DNA of 64,000 bases from Alphaproteobacteria bacterium (GTDB taxonomy: Bacteria; Pseudomonadota; Alphaproteobacteria; Caulobacterales; Caulobacteraceae), in the NCBI GenBank assembly GCA_025359785.1, contig JANYET010000026.1, positions 143,767 through 207,766 of the forward strand, in the 5' to 3' direction. The notes beneath the pieces were generated by a model. The model was not told the DNA's origin. It made no database searches and saw only the letters and a list, made by a program, of their open reading frames with translations. Shown here in pieces: positions 50,152 through 59,022 of this stretch; the first letter of the stretch is position 1, and every line of letters begins with the position of its first letter. A program made the translations under genes and the position numbers.

Positions 50152-53004
50152 TTAGAAGCGGTACTGGAACTCCACCCCGAAGGTGCGGGGCGGGGTCAGC
50201 GCGTAGCCGACACCGATGCCGCCGGGCAGCAGACCGGCGCCCGACAGAACCCCGTTGGTCGCGTTGGCGCCCGAGGCGAGACCCGGAACAACCTTGACCG
50301 GGCCAGCCTGGGAGGCCGTGACCGTCGCATTCGGATAGGCGCCCGAGAGACGGGCGGCGGTGGAGCCGCCGTCGTAGCCCAGACGATCGAACGCGTTCTT
50401 CACGTAGGCGATGATCGTGTATTTGTTGTCCTTACCCTTCCAGGTGACCCGGCCGTCGACCTGATCCCACGAAGGCGAGGCGTAGTAGTTGCGCTCGAAC
50501 ACGCTCGAGTACTCCTTGTCGCGCCAGACGTAGCTGACCGACGGCGTCAGGGAGCCCTTCTCGAAGTCCCAGGTATAGAGGACGTTCAGCGCGATCTTGT
50601 TGCGAGGCTGCTGCGGCAACGCGTTGCCGCTCAGGTCCTGCGCCCGTTGAACGAAGCCGGTGTTGACGTCGCAGAGCGCGTTGCCACCCGGCAGGGCCGC
50701 GTTCGTGCCGGTGCAGGCCGTGAGCGCCGACAGCGGCTTAGCGCCGGACTGCAAGGCTAGCGGATCGACCGGGTCGATGATGTTGGTGAGCGTCTTCACC
50801 TTGGTCGGATTGAACGAGTAGTTGAACAGAATCCGCAGGTTATCGATCGGAGCCCAGGTGGTCTCGAGTTCGAAGCCCTCGGAAACCGATTTCGGGATGT
50901 TCAGGTAGCGGCTTTCGCTCACCGCGATCGCACCGGTCAGGTTGGCGACCGCCAGCGGAGCCTGATAGTTCGAGAAGTCATAGTAGAAGATGGCCAGGTT
51001 GGTCTGCAGCTTGCGGCCGAAGTCCTTCTTGATGCCGATCTCGTAGTCGTTGATGAACTCCGGCGCGGTGTAGGGGAACTTGCCGAGGCTGGACGTCACG
51101 CCCGAGTTGATACCGCCGCCGAGATAGCCGCGGCCGTAGCGGGCGTAGATCATGGTGTCCCGATCCGGCTCCCACTGCAGGCCGAGCGTGCCGGTCGTCG
51201 CCGTCGAGGTGATGTCGTAGGACCGGTGCGCAAAGCCGTCGGGCGTAAAGCTTACGCCGCCCGGCTTGCCGTTGGCGACGACACCTTGCGGCGGAGCGAC
51301 TGCCGCGCCGCCGGCGAGGAGGCTCTGCAACGGGCCGTACACCTGGGACGAGGTGATATCGACGACCGGGGTAAAGCTGCCCAGCGATTCCGGCGTGGTG
51401 CCGCAGGGCGTCGTGGCGAAGCAGAGCAGGCGGACGTCTTCCCGACCGGCCAGGTGGTCGTGGTTCCAGCGCAGGCCAACCGTCAGTTTCCACTGATCGG
51501 CGAACTTCCAGTCGACCTGGCCGAAGGCGGCGTAGGAGTCCTGGTAGAAGTCGGTGCGGTCGTCATAAATGCGGCTGCGGAACGGTTGTCCTACCGCGCC
51601 GGTCAGCGACGCCACGCCGGGCGTGACCGCCGAGCCGTTGGAGAATTGCGGCTGGTTCGGCTCGGTCGTGTAGACCGGCTGGGTGTAGTTTTCACGATAG
51701 TAGTAGATGCCGCCCAGCCACTGGAGGGGACCGTTGCCGCTCGAGGACAGGTCGAACTCGTGGCTGATGTTGGAATAGGTCTCCTGATAGGTGGAGGACT
51801 TGGTCGGGAAGATCGTCAGCGATGAGCAGACGCCGATGCTGACGAAGAACGCCGAGCAGGTGCCGGTGCCGCTGACCGGGATGGTGAAGGACTGCACGGC
51901 GCCGGAGTTGTCGTTCTCCGAGGTCAGGCTGTAGTGGTAATGGTTGCCACCGACGATGTACTTCAGGTCCATCCCATCGAAGTGGTAGGTCAGGTTGCCC
52001 GAGAGGATGTAGGTGTCGTCGAGCGACACCGTCTGGGCGGTGACCGAGGCGAACTTGCGCGGATCGCCCAGGGCGGGGTTGACGCAGCCGGTCGGCGAGG
52101 CGTTGACCACGTTGGTCGCCACGCCGCCGGGGGCGCAGACGAACTGAGCGTTCGGGTTCTGGCCAGCGAATTCGTTGAAGTTATAGGGCGCGGGTGAGTA
52201 GCCGGCGCGCGCGCCGGGACCGCCGGAACCGTTGTTCCAGCCGGCGATGGCGACCTTCATCCAGCCGTCCATGTGCTCGCCGAACTTCGCCTGCAGTTGG
52301 CCTTCGACGTAGAACTGATCGATGACATTGCCCTCGCTGGGCATGTTCTTGACGACGTTGGTGTAGTAGCCGTCGCGCTGCTTGTCCCAGTTGCCGGCGA
52401 GGCGGAACTGCAGGTCAGGGGTCAGCGGGCCGGAGACCGCGCCCTCGATCAGGGTGCGCTTGTAGTTGGCCACCGTGGCGCGGACTTCGGCGTAGAATTC
52501 CTCGGTCGGGTGCCGCGAGATCACGTTGATCGCGCCGCCGAGCGAGTTGCGGCCGTACAGCGTGCCTTGCGGGCCGCGCAGCACTTCCACCCGGTCGGTG
52601 AAGATCGGCGTCTTGCCGGCCGTCACCGTCGAGGTGGTGTAGATGCCGTCGTCATAGACCGCGACCGGCACCGAGACGGGGTGGGCGTTGGTCAGGCGGC
52701 CGACGCCGCGGATGCTCGCCCGGTCGTTGGCGCTGGTGTAGTTCAGGCCGGGGGTGAAATTGGTCATGTCCTGGATGGTGTTGATCCCCACCAGGTCCCG
52801 GTTCGCCGAGGTGAAGGCCGAGATCGCGACCGGCACGTCCTGCAGGCTTTGGGCGCGCTTTTCAGCGGTGACCACCAGTTCCTCGATCGTGTTGTTGGCC
52901 GCGGCCGTCACGCCGGCGCGGGATTGAGCGTGGGCCGTGGGCCCGAACGCGGCGACAGCCACCAGCAGTGCGCTGGACGCCAAAAGGCGAACCTTGTGTT
53001 GCAA
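50152..53004 (-). CDS. TonB-dependent outer-membrane receptor 1
   Basis: This receptor of about 950 residues has signal peptide MQHKVRLLASSALLVAVAAFGPTAHA, a TonB-box-like segment IEELVVTAEKR, a plug domain (QDVPVAISAF, RVEVLRGPQGTLYGRNSLGG) and a 22-strand barrel ending in FGVEFQYRF with C-terminal Phe. Receptors of this kind import large or scarce substrates using proton-motive force relayed by TonB. The SLQDVPVAI type is common in sphingomonads and Caulobacterales and is often linked to glycans or aromatics; the substrate here is unknown. The start is TTG 53004 because GGGGAGG lies just before it; the ORF track's GTG/ATG start adds ten residues. Confidence 0.9.
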   Translation of the reverse strand: MQHKVRLLASSALLVAVAAFGPTAHAQSRAGVTAAANNTIEELVVTAEKRAQSLQDVPVAISAFTSANRDLVGINTIQDMTNFTPGLNYTSANDRASIRGVGRLTNAHPVSVPVAVYDDGIYTTSTVTAGKTPIFTDRVEVLRGPQGTLYGRNSLGGAINVISRHPTEEFYAEVRATVANYKRTLIEGAVSGPLTPDLQFRLAGNWDKQRDGYYTNVVKNMPSEGNVIDQFYVEGQLQAKFGEHMDGWMKVAIAGWNNGSGGPGARAGYSPAPYNFNEFAGQNPNAQFVCAPGGVATNVVNASPTGCVNPALGDPRKFASVTAQTVSLDDTYILSGNLTYHFDGMDLKYIVGGNHYHYSLTSENDNSGAVQSFTIPVSGTGTCSAFFVSIGVCSSLTIFPTKSSTYQETYSNISHEFDLSSSGNGPLQWLGGIYYYRENYTQPVYTTEPNQPQFSNGSAVTPGVASLTGAVGQPFRSRIYDDRTDFYQDSYAAFGQVDWKFADQWKLTVGLRWNHDHLAGREDVRLLCFATTPCGTTPESLGSFTPVVDITSSQVYGPLQSLLAGGAAVAPPQGVVANGKPGGVSFTPDGFAHRSYDITSTATTGTLGLQWEPDRDTMIYARYGRGYLGGGINSGVTSSLGKFPYTAPEFINDYEIGIKKDFGRKLQTNLAIFYYDFSNYQAPLAVANLTGAIAVSESRYLNIPKSVSEGFELETTWAPIDNLRILFNYSFNPTKVKTLTNIIDPVDPLALQSGAKPLSALTACTGTNAALPGGNALCDVNTGFVQRAQDLSGNALPQQPRNKIALNVLYTWDFEKGSLTPSVSYVWRDKEYSSVFERNYYASPSWDQVDGRVTWKGKDNKYTIIAYVKNAFDRLGYDGGSTAARLSGAYPNATVTASQAGPVKVVPGLASGANATNGVLSGAGLLPGGIGVGYALTPPRTFGVEFQYRF

Positions 53005-53446
53005 ATTATCCTCCCCAGTGACCGCTAAGGCCATCGATTGAATTCAACGCGTGGAATGCTTCAGGACCACGGACCGCGGTGATCCGACCGTCAGGGCCGG
53101 GCGCTTCGATCTCGAGGGTTTGGGGAACGCGAGCATAGAGGGTTGAATAGCCACGCGAATTCGGATTCGCGCGCCCGGTCATTGACCGCCCACTTGCCCC
53201 CATTTGACGTCCTCCCTGCCGCGCGTAGGCGGCCTGCGCCGGACGTTTCAGGGGCAAAAACCCGCTGCCGTCCGGTCACCTAGTGCGGCGAACCTGCGGT
53301 AGGGCCACGAAGGCGTCAACGATTTTCGATCCTTACGGCTTCGTAACAATCGAAAAGTCGGCATGGCTGCAACAGGTGGGATGTGGCGAAAGCAGGGCGC
53401 CGACGGCAAAAAAGACGGAAAAAAGCGCGGCGAATTCAACCCCAAA
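53005..53446. other. Gene-free region upstream of receptor 1, with a hairpin
   Basis: This 440-base gap between the two receptor genes holds no credible gene; the ORFs listed there are short and unsupported. At 53323-53356 there is an inverted repeat: TTTTCGAT and TTACG pair with CGTAA and ATCGAAAA around a GCTT loop, with one two-base mismatch. No T-run follows, so it is not a standard terminator. The promoter of receptor 1 should lie in this region, but I cannot place it with confidence. Confidence 0.45.
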
Positions 53447-53477
53447 ACGAAAAGGGCGCGCCCTTGCGGACGCGCCC
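53447..53477 (-). terminator. Intrinsic terminator of TonB-dependent receptor 2
   Basis: On the minus strand a ten-base stem (GGGCGCGTCC with GGGCGCGCCC, one G-U pair, loop GCAA) is followed by TTTTCGTTTT. It is nearly identical to the terminator of receptor 1, consistent with duplication of the whole gene unit. Confidence 0.88.
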
Positions 53478-53503
53478 TCCCGACCCCGAAGCTGGGTGCT
53501 GTC

Positions 53504-56302
53504 TTAGAAGCGGTACTGCAGTTCCACGCCGTAGGTGCGGGGCGGCGTCAGCGGGTAGCTCACGTCGAAGCCCGGTTGCACGGCGTTGATCTGCGGCGCG
53601 GCGATGGAGCTGCCGATGGTGGTGCCGGCCAGTCGCGAGCCGCTCGCCCCGCCGTCGTAGCCGAGGTCGTCGAACAGGTTCTTCACGTAGGCGATGACCG
53701 AGTATTTGTTGTCCTTGTCCTTCCAGGTGACGCGGGCGTCGACCTGGCTCCAGGTCGGGGACTCGTTGTAGGCGCGCTGGAAGATCGAGCCGTACTGCTT
53801 GTCGCGCCAGATGTAGCTGACCGACGGCGACAGCGAGCCCTGCTCGAGCACCCAGGTGTAGGTGGCGTTCACCGCCACCTTGTTGCGGGCCGACTGCGGC
53901 AACTGGTTGCCGCTGAGGTCCTGGCCGCGCTGCACGAAGTGGGAGAACACGTCGCAGAGCGAGTTGGGCGTCGGGTTGGTCGCCGAGACCGCGCCCGTGC
54001 CGGAGCAGGCGGTGAGCGCGCCGAGCGGCTTGGCGCCCGGCTGGACGCCGGTCGGGTCGGCCGGATCCACCACGCCCGAGAGCTTGGTGATGTGGGCGTC
54101 GTTGTAGGCGTAGCTCAGCAGGAACTGCAGGTGGTCGATCGGGGCCCAGATGGTCTCCAGCTCGACGCCGTAGCTGAGCGCCTTGGGCACGTTCAGGAAC
54201 ACGCCCTGGCTCTGGCCGATGCCGCCCGAGGTGTCGACGATGGTCACCGGCGCCTGGAAGTTGCGGTAGTCGAGGTAGAACACCGCCAGGTTGGTTTGCA
54301 GGGTGTGGCCGAAGGCGTCCTTCTTCAGGCCGATTTCGTAGGCGTTGGCGTGCTCGGCGCCGGTCGACGGGAAGCCGCCTTCCGTGGTCGAGATGCCGAC
54401 GTTGAAGCCGCCCGCCTTATACCCGCGGCTATAGCGGGCATACATCATGGTGTTGCGGTCCGGATCCCATTGCAGGCCAGCGGTGCCGGTCCAGGCGGAC
54501 CAGCTGTCGTCGTAGTGGCGATGGGCGAAACCGTCCGGGGTGAAGGTGACGCCGCTGTTGTTGAAGCCGCCGGCGGTGACGCCGGTGGGCAGGAAGCGCA
54601 GGTTGACCACCGCGGCGGTCACGTCGACCGGCGGGGTGAAGGAGCCCAGGCCTTCCGGGGTGACGATGGTGCTGCCGGCGGCGTTCAGGCACGAGGTGAC
54701 CGCGTAGCAGACCAGGCGCACGGCTTCGTCGCCGTACTTGCGGTCGTGGCTGTAGCGCAGGCCGAGCGTGGTCTTCCAATCCGGCGCGAACTTCCAGTCG
54801 ATCTGACCGAAGGCGGCGTAGGACTCGCCATGCAACTGCGGGCGGTCGTCGTAGGGCCGCAGCAGGTTGTCGGCCGAGACCGCGCCGGTCAGGGCCGGCG
54901 CGGCCGCCGAGGGCGTGTTGGCGAGCTGGACCTGATCGAACAGGGTCGTGAAGACCGGCTGCTTATAGCCTTCCTTGTAGTAGTAGGCGCCGGCCAGCCA
55001 CTGGAACGGGCCGTCGCCGCTGGAGGACAGGTTCACCTCGTGGCTGAACCACTGCTTGTCCTCCTGATAGGTCGAGGCGTAGCGCGGCAGGACGCGAACG
55101 CCCGTGCAGCCCGCGACCACCGCGCACGGGGTCACCCCGAGGCCAACCGCCAGGCCGGCCGCCGAGAAGAACGGCGCCACCGGCAGGTTGAAGCCCTGGA
55201 TCGCGGTGCGGTCTTCGTCGGCGATGAGGGTGTAGTGATAGTGGGTGCCGCCGCCGATGTACTTCAGGTCGGCGCCGTCCAGGTGGTAGGTCCACTGGGT
55301 CGCGAAGATGTAGGTGTCGTCCAGCGACACGGTGTTCTTGGTGTCCGCCGCGAACTTGCGCGGGTCGCTGTTGGCCGGGTTGACGCAGGGGCTGGGCGAC
55401 AGGTTCACCACATTGAGCGCCGCGCCCGAGCAGGCGTAGTTGGGGTTCACGAAGATCGCGCTCGGCAGATATTCCGCCGTGTTGATCGGGCCCTTGGTGT
55501 AGGTCGCCCGCGCGCCCGGACCGCCGCCGCCGTTGTTCCAGCCGGCCAGCGAGACCTTCACCCAGCCGTCCAGGTGCTCGCCGAACTTCGCCTGCAGCTG
55601 GCCCTCGATGTAGAACTGGTCGATGACGTTGCCCTCGCTGGGCATGCCCTTGACGACGTTGGTGTAGTAGCCGTCGCGCTGCTTTTCCCAGTTGCCGCCC
55701 AGGCGGAACTGCAGGTCGGGGGCCAGCGGGCCGGAGACCACGCCCTCCAGCAGGGTGCGGCCGTAGTTGGCCACCGTGGCGCGGACTTCGGCGTAGAGTT
55801 CCTCGGTCGGGCGCTTGGAGATCACGTTGATCGCGCCGCCGATCGAATTGCGGCCGTACAGCGTGCCTTGCGGGCCGCGCAGCACTTCCACCCGGTCGAC
55901 GAAGATCGGGGTCTTGCCGGCTTCCACCGTTGAGGAGGTGTAGACGCCGTCGGAGTAGGTGGCGACGCCGGGGTCGGCGGCCTGGACGTTGGTCAGGCGG
56001 CCGACGCCGCGCAGGCTGATGCGGTCCAGCTGGCTGGAATACTCCAGGCCCGGCGTGAAGTTGGTCATGTCCTGGATGGAGTTGATCCCCAGCAGGTCAC
56101 GCTTTTCGGAGGTGTAGGCCGAGATCGCCACCGGCACGTCCTGCAGGCTCTGCGAGCGCTTTTCGGCGGTGACCACCAGCTCTTCGATGGTGTTGCTGGC
56201 CGCGGCCGTGGCGGCGGGCTTGGTCTGGGCATGCGCCGAAGCGGCGAAGACGGTGACGAACAGCGCGGCGCCGGACGCCAGCAGGCGAACCTTGTTATTC
56301 AA
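53504..56302 (-). CDS. TonB-dependent outer-membrane receptor 2 (paralogue of receptor 1)
   Basis: This receptor of about 932 residues is a close paralogue of receptor 1, with the same order of motifs: signal peptide from NNKVRLLASGAALF, IEELVVTAEKR, RVEVLRGPQGTLYGRNSIGG, QFYIEGQLQAKFGEH and the end YGVELQYRF. Differences concentrate in barrel loops (for example LVCYAVTSCLNAAGS), where substrate contact is expected. The start is TTG 56302 behind GGGGAGG, as in receptor 1. It has its own terminator, so the pair is transcribed as separate units. The substrate is unknown. Confidence 0.9.
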   Translation of the reverse strand: MNNKVRLLASGAALFVTVFAASAHAQTKPAATAAASNTIEELVVTAEKRSQSLQDVPVAISAYTSEKRDLLGINSIQDMTNFTPGLEYSSQLDRISLRGVGRLTNVQAADPGVATYSDGVYTSSTVEAGKTPIFVDRVEVLRGPQGTLYGRNSIGGAINVISKRPTEELYAEVRATVANYGRTLLEGVVSGPLAPDLQFRLGGNWEKQRDGYYTNVVKGMPSEGNVIDQFYIEGQLQAKFGEHLDGWVKVSLAGWNNGGGGPGARATYTKGPINTAEYLPSAIFVNPNYACSGAALNVVNLSPSPCVNPANSDPRKFAADTKNTVSLDDTYIFATQWTYHLDGADLKYIGGGTHYHYTLIADEDRTAIQGFNLPVAPFFSAAGLAVGLGVTPCAVVAGCTGVRVLPRYASTYQEDKQWFSHEVNLSSSGDGPFQWLAGAYYYKEGYKQPVFTTLFDQVQLANTPSAAAPALTGAVSADNLLRPYDDRPQLHGESYAAFGQIDWKFAPDWKTTLGLRYSHDRKYGDEAVRLVCYAVTSCLNAAGSTIVTPEGLGSFTPPVDVTAAVVNLRFLPTGVTAGGFNNSGVTFTPDGFAHRHYDDSWSAWTGTAGLQWDPDRNTMMYARYSRGYKAGGFNVGISTTEGGFPSTGAEHANAYEIGLKKDAFGHTLQTNLAVFYLDYRNFQAPVTIVDTSGGIGQSQGVFLNVPKALSYGVELETIWAPIDHLQFLLSYAYNDAHITKLSGVVDPADPTGVQPGAKPLGALTACSGTGAVSATNPTPNSLCDVFSHFVQRGQDLSGNQLPQSARNKVAVNATYTWVLEQGSLSPSVSYIWRDKQYGSIFQRAYNESPTWSQVDARVTWKDKDNKYSVIAYVKNLFDDLGYDGGASGSRLAGTTIGSSIAAPQINAVQPGFDVSYPLTPPRTYGVELQYRF

Positions 56303-56528
56303 GTGGACCTCCCCAATGGCCTTGTACGGCCAGGTTAGAATTGGACGATTTTTTCGCGTCCCCACTGGCTCAGCCGTTTGGCGAGGTCAACCTTCGACGT
56401 CAAAAATACAACTCATTTTCGAAAGAGTGGTTTTTTCTACACAACGGATATCATTGATTTTTACATCTCCGTTAAAAAACACGGTTCGGTATAACGTGTT
56501 ACGCCGGCGCTACATTTGCAATTCTAGG
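56303..56528 (-). promoter_or_regulatory. AT-rich control region upstream of receptor 2
   Basis: This 226-base gap is markedly richer in A and T than its surroundings. It contains AACGGA...TCCGTT and AACACG...CGTGTT inverted repeats, and two CAAATG motifs near the quinone-oxidoreductase end. It must hold the receptor 2 promoter, but no -35/-10 pair stands out clearly. It also follows the stop of the co-directional quinone oxidoreductase gene. Confidence 0.4.
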
Positions 56529-57509
56529 TTACGCATTTGTAATGAGCACGATCTTGCCGACATGATCGCCGGCCTCGAGATGGGCGTGGGCCTGCGCCGC
56601 TTGCGCCAGGGGGAAGGTCGCATCGACTTGCGGCAAAACTTTGCCGGCCTCGATCCATGGCCAGACCAGCGCCTCCACCGCCGCCGCCAGACGGGCCTTT
56701 TCGTCGGCGCCGCGCGGGCGAAGCGTCGAGCCGGTGACCACGCCGCGCTTCTGCATCAGCCGCCCGATCGATAGCGTCACGTCGCCGCCGCCCAGGCTGG
56801 CGATGAACACGATGCGGCCGTCCATCTTCAGGGCGTCCAGGTCCTTGGCGAAATAGTCGCCGCCGACCATGTCGAGCACCACGTCGGCGCCGCCCTCGCG
56901 TTTCGCCACCTCGGCGAAATCCTGGCTTTTGGCGTCGACCGCGACGTCGGCGCCGAGCTTCAGCGCGGTCGCGGCCTTCTCGGCGCCGCGGGCGGTAGCG
57001 ATCACCTTGGCGCCGTGAGCCTTGGCCATGCGGATCGCCGTCACCCCGATGCCCGAGGTGGCGCCGTGCAGCAGCAGGGTCTCGCCCGGTTGCAGGCGGC
57101 CGTGTTCGAAGACGTTGGCGAAGACGGTGAAAACCGTCTCCGGCAGGGCAGCGGCCTGGACGTAGTCGAGGCCCTTGGGGATCGGCAGCGCATGGCGCGC
57201 GTCGCAGACGGCGTACTCCGCATAGCCGCCGCCGCCCAGCAGGGCGCAGACCTTGTCCCCAGCCTTCCAGCGGCCTGAGCCCACGACAACCTCGCCGGCC
57301 ACCTCCAGACCCATGGTCTCCGGCGAGCCGGGCGGCGGCGGATAGAAGCCCATCCGCTGGATGATGTCGGGGCGATTGATCCCGGCGGCGTGGACCCGGA
57401 TCAGGATCTGGCCCTCGGCCGGCTCCGGACGGGCGATCTGGACGGCTTTCAGCGCCTCGGCGGGGCCCTTGCCCCCCTCAATAGCGATCGCGGTCATCAT
57501 CTGCGTCAT
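56529..57509 (-). CDS. NAD(P)H:quinone oxidoreductase, PIG3-like
   Basis: This 326-residue medium-chain reductase is of the zinc-free quinone oxidoreductase type. It has VHAAGINRPDIIQRMGFYPPPPG, GLEVAGEVV near residue 65, and the NADPH-binding motif LLHGATSGIGVTAIRMAKAHGA. LGADVAVDAKSQDF and SLGGGDVTLSIGRLMQKR match the PIG3 group. It would reduce quinones or related electrophiles in the cytoplasm. The ATG at 57509 gives the standard N-terminus; the ORF track adds 47 residues. It is divergent from the DUF1192 gene and lies upstream of receptor 2 on the same strand. Confidence 0.87.
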   Translation of the reverse strand: MTQMMTAIAIEGGKGPAEALKAVQIARPEPAEGQILIRVHAAGINRPDIIQRMGFYPPPPGSPETMGLEVAGEVVVGSGRWKAGDKVCALLGGGGYAEYAVCDARHALPIPKGLDYVQAAALPETVFTVFANVFEHGRLQPGETLLLHGATSGIGVTAIRMAKAHGAKVIATARGAEKAATALKLGADVAVDAKSQDFAEVAKREGGADVVLDMVGGDYFAKDLDALKMDGRIVFIASLGGGDVTLSIGRLMQKRGVVTGSTLRPRGADEKARLAAAVEALVWPWIEAGKVLPQVDATFPLAQAAQAHAHLEAGDHVGKIVLITNA

Positions 57510-57588
57510 CGGGTTGGCTCCAAAGCCTGGGGCGCTGCTCACCGCAAACTTGCGCTGACGCCGCTTGCGGCGTTGGATAGCGCTCCGT

Positions 57589-57653
57589 TCGCGAACGGCA
57601 AAGGGCGCGAACGGCAAACGGCCCGAACAGCAAAGGGCGCGAACCGGCAAGGG
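57589..57653 (+). repeat. Four-copy 16-base tandem repeat
   Basis: Units TCGCGAACGGCAAAGG, GCGCGAACGGCAAACG, GCCCGAACAGCAAAGG and GCGCGAACCGGCAAGGG lie side by side in the gap between the quinone oxidoreductase and DUF1192 starts. They end nine bases before the DUF1192 ATG and may include its ribosome site. Confidence 0.75.
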
Positions 57654-57661
57654 AGCCCGCC

Positions 57662-57856
57662 ATGGAAGAGCCCGCGGAAGTCCGCATCGGCCGCGGCCAG
57701 CGCCTCATCGAGGCGGTGCGCGAAGACCTGGAACTGTTCGGCGTCGCCGAGCTGGAAGAGCGGATCGAGATCCTCCAGTCGGAAATCGCCCGCGCCGAAG
57801 CCCAGATCGACCGGAAAAAGGCCGGCCGCGCGGCGGCGGACGCGCTGTTCGGCTGA
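57662..57856 (+). CDS. DUF1192 family protein
   Basis: This 64-residue protein belongs to the small DUF1192 family, which is restricted mainly to alphaproteobacteria. Its core, DLELFGVAELEERIEILQSEIARAEAQIDRK, is a predicted coiled coil. It lies 123 bases before rcdA on the same strand, and the linkage DUF1192-rcdA-rpmE supports the Caulobacterales assignment. Its function has not been generally established; a scaffold or adaptor role would fit a short coiled coil but is inference. Confidence 0.83.
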   Translation: MEEPAEVRIGRGQRLIEAVREDLELFGVAELEERIEILQSEIARAEAQIDRKKAGRAAADALFG

Positions 57857-57979
57857 TTGGCCCCAGTTCGGGTTAGCTGCAGTTTGGGGGCGCAAAATGG
57901 CCCAGATCGAGTGGCATAGGGGTTGCACAGACGGTTTTTCGCGACCGCGTGGCGGCCTTCAGTATAGGTTGATTACCGA

Positions 57980-58519
57980 ATGAGCGATCTGAACGCCCCC
58001 GCAACGCCCCCCTCGGGGCCCAAGCCCGCCGGCCCGTGGCGCGCCGAGGTCATCCAGGACTTCGCGCGGTCCGAGCTGTTCCAGCGGACCTTCCAGGAGG
58101 GCATGGACCTCGTGGAAGAAACCGCCGGCTATCTGGATGGCGCCGGACGTCAGGCCTCGAAGCTGCTCTCCCGCAACGCCGCGCTGGCCTATGCCGCCGA
58201 GAGCATGCGGCTGACCACGCGCCTGATGCAGGTGGCTTCGTGGCTGTTGGTGCAGCGCGCCGTCCGCGAGGGCGACATGCCGCCGGGCGCCGCCTGCGAG
58301 GACCGCTACCGCCTGGCCGCCGAGGACATCTGCCGCGCCACCGGCGAAGGCGCCGATGGCCTGCCGCGCGAACTGACAGCCTTTCTGGACCGCTCCGAGC
58401 GGCTCTACGAGCGCGTCCGCCACCTCGACCGGCGCATGTATGTGGAAAACGAGGCCGACGAGGCGCCGCATCCGGTGCTGTCGCAACACGATCGCCTGAA
58501 GACCGCCTTCGGGGGGTGA
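57980..58519 (+). CDS. rcdA: RcdA, adaptor for ClpXP-dependent CtrA degradation (DUF1465)
   Basis: This 179-residue protein matches RcdA, the DUF1465 adaptor that in Caulobacter, with CpdR and PopA, brings CtrA to the ClpXP protease at the G1-S transition. Conserved stretches are LFQRTFQEGMDLVEETAGYL, LSRNAALAYAAESMRLTTRL and MQVASWLLVQRAVREGDM, which form the three-helix core. The acidic C-terminus is probably disordered. The ATG at 57980 opens an unstructured N-terminal tail of about 20 residues. Together with DivL in the same window, it places two CtrA regulators within 43 kb. Confidence 0.92.
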   Translation: MSDLNAPATPPSGPKPAGPWRAEVIQDFARSELFQRTFQEGMDLVEETAGYLDGAGRQASKLLSRNAALAYAAESMRLTTRLMQVASWLLVQRAVREGDMPPGAACEDRYRLAAEDICRATGEGADGLPRELTAFLDRSERLYERVRHLDRRMYVENEADEAPHPVLSQHDRLKTAFGG

Positions 58520-58575
58520 GGCCCTCTCCTTTGTCCTCTACCTCTCCGCTGCGCGGGGAGAGAGGGCGCAAACGC

Positions 58576-58616
58576 AGAAACGCCGCGGAGGGCAGCCTCC
58601 GCGGCGTTTCTGTTTT
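58576..58616 (+). terminator. Strong terminator between rcdA and rpmE, probably bidirectional
   Basis: A perfect 16-base stem (AGAAACGCCGCGGAGG with its complement, loop GCAG) runs into GTTTT on the plus strand. On the minus strand the stem is followed by GCGTTTGCG, so it can also serve rpmE, whose stop is 45 bases away. Confidence 0.85.
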
Positions 58617-58655
58617 GGGATAGCGCGTTCGGCGACGAAACTCGGCGCCAGACGG

Positions 58656-58880
58656 CTATTTGCGGGTGAAGCCGCCGAACTTGGCGTTGAAGCGCGAGAC
58701 GCGGCCGCCGCGGTCGAGCATCTGGTGTCCGCCGCCGGTCCAGGCCGGATGGGTCTTCGGATCGATGTCCAGGTTCAGGGTCGCGCCTTCTTTCCCGTAG
58801 GTGGAACGGGTCTGATAGGTCGTGCCGTCCGTCATCACCACGGTGATGAAGTGATAGTCCGGATGGGTGTCTTGTTTCAT
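58656..58880 (-). CDS. rpmE: 50S ribosomal protein L31
   Basis: This 74-residue protein is ribosomal protein L31 of the large subunit. It has the family motifs [34 protein letters not shown] and RFNAKFGGF. No Cys is present, so it is the zinc-independent form, lacking the CxxC pairs of zinc-binding L31. The ORF track extends far upstream; the ATG at 58880 gives the right length. It is convergent with rcdA and divergent from the ABC exporter, with a shared terminator toward rcdA. Confidence 0.94.
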   Translation of the reverse strand: MKQDTHPDYHFITVVMTDGTTYQTRSTYGKEGATLNLDIDPKTHPAWTGGGHQMLDRGGRVSRFNAKFGGFTRK

Positions 58881-59022
58881 CGCGCGGTCGCCTGACGAAT
58901 TGAAGTGACGTATTGGAGCGTCGAAAGAATGAGGCCGCCCCGTCGGGTCATCGAGGGAGCGGCTTTTCAGGAAGCCGCGCGTATACGCCAAACGCCGGCC
59001 AAATTGCAAGGTGCGACCGCGT

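Noticed and set aside
53006-53507. Small ORFs between the two receptor genes
   Set aside because: They lack ribosome sites and domains, and lie in a region expected to hold promoter and terminator.
53363-55933. 856-residue plus-strand ORF across receptor 2
   Set aside because: It is antisense to a receptor with clear plug and barrel motifs. The composition is that of a shadow frame.
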